From Alteromonadaceae bacterium (GTDB taxonomy: Bacteria; Pseudomonadota; Gammaproteobacteria; Enterobacterales; Alteromonadaceae), in the NCBI GenBank assembly GCA_013373625.1, contig JABXHM010000095.1, positions 25,396 through 89,395 on the forward strand: a stretch of 64,000 nucleotides of DNA, in the 5' to 3' direction. Positions 62,664 through 64,000 of this stretch are shown here, piece after piece (the stretch's first letter is position 1; every line of letters starts with the position of its first letter). The notes below the pieces were generated by a model. It was not told the DNA's origin. It did no database searches and was given only the letters and a program-made list of their open reading frames with translations. The translations under genes and the position numbers were made by a program.

Positions 62664-63260
62664 ATGACGGATAGGAGCGAAGCCACAGTTGCTCAATACT
62701 TAGTTGAGCAAATTAAAGGCGGCAATAAAAAAGCGGAACATGAGTTAATCGAGCGTTATCAGAGAGGTTTGTTATTTGTTTTGCGCAGAAAATGTAATCA
62801 GGACACTACGCTTGCTCAAGACATGATGCAAGATACATGGCGCATCGTTATAGATAAAATAAGATCAGACCAAATCCGAAACCCTGACAAATTGTCTTCA
62901 TTCATTGTACAAACTGGTAAAAACACAGTTATCGCTCATTACCGGAAAGCGGAAAACAAAACATCAATATCAATTGATGCAGATGAAGCACAAGTTCTAC
63001 AAGAACACTTAATTGATCAACAAGACAATCCTGAAGAGTTTCTACAGAGGTACAACCTAGCGTTGTTGGTTAAAAAACTCGTACTTGAAATGGACGTTGA
63101 GCGAGATAAGCAAATTTTACTGAGTGTTTATTTTCTAGAACAAGATAAACGAACGGTATGCGCGAATCTAAAAGTAAATAGTGCCCATTTTGATCGTGTT
63201 TTATATCGGGCTAAACAACGATACAGGAAAATGTGGGAAAAGTACCAAAGTACATCTTAA
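62664..63260 (+). CDS. ECF-type RNA polymerase sigma factor
   Basis: 198 residues. Sigma region 2 (about 22-95) has LAQDMMQDTWRIVIDKI and the -10-recognition helix FIVQTGKNTVIAHYRKAEN. Sigma region 4 (about 140-190) contains a helix-turn-helix ending VNSAHFDRVLYRAKQRYRKM, the FDRVLYRAKQRY form typical of a distinct ECF subgroup. It starts directly at the CHAT stop (TAAATG), with no spacer. It should redirect RNA polymerase to module-specific promoters, possibly its own. An anti-sigma-like gene follows after 57 bp. Confidence 0.88.
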   Translation: MTDRSEATVAQYLVEQIKGGNKKAEHELIERYQRGLLFVLRRKCNQDTTLAQDMMQDTWRIVIDKIRSDQIRNPDKLSSFIVQTGKNTVIAHYRKAENKTSISIDADEAQVLQEHLIDQQDNPEEFLQRYNLALLVKKLVLEMDVERDKQILLSVYFLEQDKRTVCANLKVNSAHFDRVLYRAKQRYRKMWEKYQSTS

Positions 63261-63317
63261 ATCAGCATGAGAGATATTGGTTATTGACAACACTAAACTG
63301 AATAAGATAGTTAGCAT

Positions 63318-63995
63318 ATGAAAAATGAACAAAAGGCTGCCAATAAATTGCAATACGATGAAAGAATCGAACGTTACATTTTTAACAAGATGTCTGATTC
63401 TGAAGCAGAAGAATTTGAGGCGTATTTCCTCTCTAATTCAGCGTGTTTGGAGCATCTTGAGGTTGCCGAAAAAATTCACCAGGGATTACAGTCGCTTCAT
63501 GCGGATAGTGATATGCAGAATGTTGCAGAGTCTATACCACAAAAACAACCAGTTTGGCACAAGCGGGTGCCAGTTTGGTTATTGGCTGCAGCCATATTAA
63601 TAGCTTTGGTCATTCCCCGTGTGGATAGACTATTTCAACCAATATCCGAACCATCCGGTGTACAGGTTTTTAATATCGAGTTGGCTGCTACCAGAGCAGA
63701 TGATGCTAAAGCAATCGAGTTGAATGTAACAGATTCACAGGCGCTATTGTCATTTTATGTCGACACAGAAATCGCGCGCTTTGATCACAAGGAGTATGGA
63801 TTTCGACTACTTAATGCAGAAAATGAAGTCGTATTTAATGCATCGAATTTAAAGCTCAATAATGCCAGTACGCTGTTTGTTAACCTTGGTCACAATCTGG
63901 TGCCACCAGGGTTGTACACTTTTGAGGTTTATGGCGGTACTCAATCAAATCGCCTGTTAATGCAGTCAGGACGAATGCACTTAAAAATTAACTAA
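63318..63995 (+). CDS. Single-pass membrane anti-sigma-like protein
   Basis: 225 residues. The N-terminal cytosolic segment (about 10-60) resembles anti-sigma zinc-binding domains: ERYIFNKMSDSEAEEFEAYF. In place of HxxxCxxC it has Y36-N40-C43, so zinc binding is probably lost. One membrane helix is at about 84-100 (VPVWLLAAAILIALVIP). The C-terminal ~120 residues are beta-rich and should be periplasmic (PPGLYTFEVYGGTQSNR). It probably binds the sigma factor and receives a periplasmic signal. After its stop the window ends with AAAAGGA, a possible RBS for a further gene. Confidence 0.7.
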   Translation: MKNEQKAANKLQYDERIERYIFNKMSDSEAEEFEAYFLSNSACLEHLEVAEKIHQGLQSLHADSDMQNVAESIPQKQPVWHKRVPVWLLAAAILIALVIPRVDRLFQPISEPSGVQVFNIELAATRADDAKAIELNVTDSQALLSFYVDTEIARFDHKEYGFRLLNAENEVVFNASNLKLNNASTLFVNLGHNLVPPGLYTFEVYGGTQSNRLLMQSGRMHLKIN

Positions 63996-64000
63996 AAGGA

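Overview
The window is a stretch of gammaproteobacterial chromosome, most likely from an Alteromonadales/Alteromonadaceae marine bacterium. The evidence is the gene content and order: a monomeric-type isocitrate dehydrogenase next to rluE-mnmA-hflD-purB, cspD/clpS-clpA, infA-bpt-aat-trxB, a HexR-controlled zwf-pgl-edd-glk-eda block, and DUF4826, DUF2989 and DUF349 proteins. No rRNA, tRNA, CRISPR array, transposase or integrase was found. The species assignment is inference from gene content only.

Layout. 1-2.5 kb: 3' end of a YdiJ-type FAD/Fe-S dehydrogenase, a DUF4826 gene and a GNAT acetyltransferase. 2.5-11.6 kb: roxA, a membrane class III nucleotide cyclase, purB, hflD, mnmA and rluE on the minus strand, then divergent icd. 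This follows the E. coli order, but the cyclase sits where E. coli has phoPQ, and nudJ is absent. 11.6-17.8 kb: an accessory block separating icd from cspD-clpSA. It holds a Cys-rich putative lipoprotein, a 1099-residue winged-helix/STAND NTPase/TM/TPR protein coupled to a small DP-EP-like protein, a PAS-GGDEF diguanylate cyclase and a small membrane protein. 17.9-24 kb: cspD, clpS-clpA, infA, bpt, aat and trxB, which is the N-degron pathway plus housekeeping genes. 24.3-29.7 kb: yfbV, sprT, sppA, a DoxX-like protein, a YdjA-type nitroreductase and a DUF2306 membrane protein.

29.8-52.4 kb is a central carbon cluster: pykA, hexR, then zwf-pgl-edd-glk-eda (a complete Entner-Doudoroff operon with its glucokinase), the mutarotase yeaD, gapA, malQ-glgB-glgX (glycogen/maltodextrin remodelling without glgC or glgA here), gndA, msrB, a DUF2989 lipoprotein and a second, N-terminally extended GAPDH. 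HexR-like 15-bp operators lie upstream of pykA, hexR and zwf, with a weaker one upstream of gapA, so the regulator and several likely targets are linked.

52.6-59.2 kb: an M14 carboxypeptidase, an AgcS sodium:alanine symporter with a roughly 100-residue insertion, a zinc-ribbon membrane protein, yeaC, a giant DUF349 coiled-coil protein and a small coupled ORF. 59.4-64.0 kb is visibly AT-richer and encodes a compact three-gene signalling module: an exported TPR-CHAT (caspase-like) protease candidate, an ECF-like sigma factor starting at its stop codon, and a single-pass anti-sigma-like protein with a degenerate zinc motif. This is the strongest candidate for an undescribed system. My working model, which is inference, is proteolytic control of a sigma/anti-sigma pair from the periplasm.
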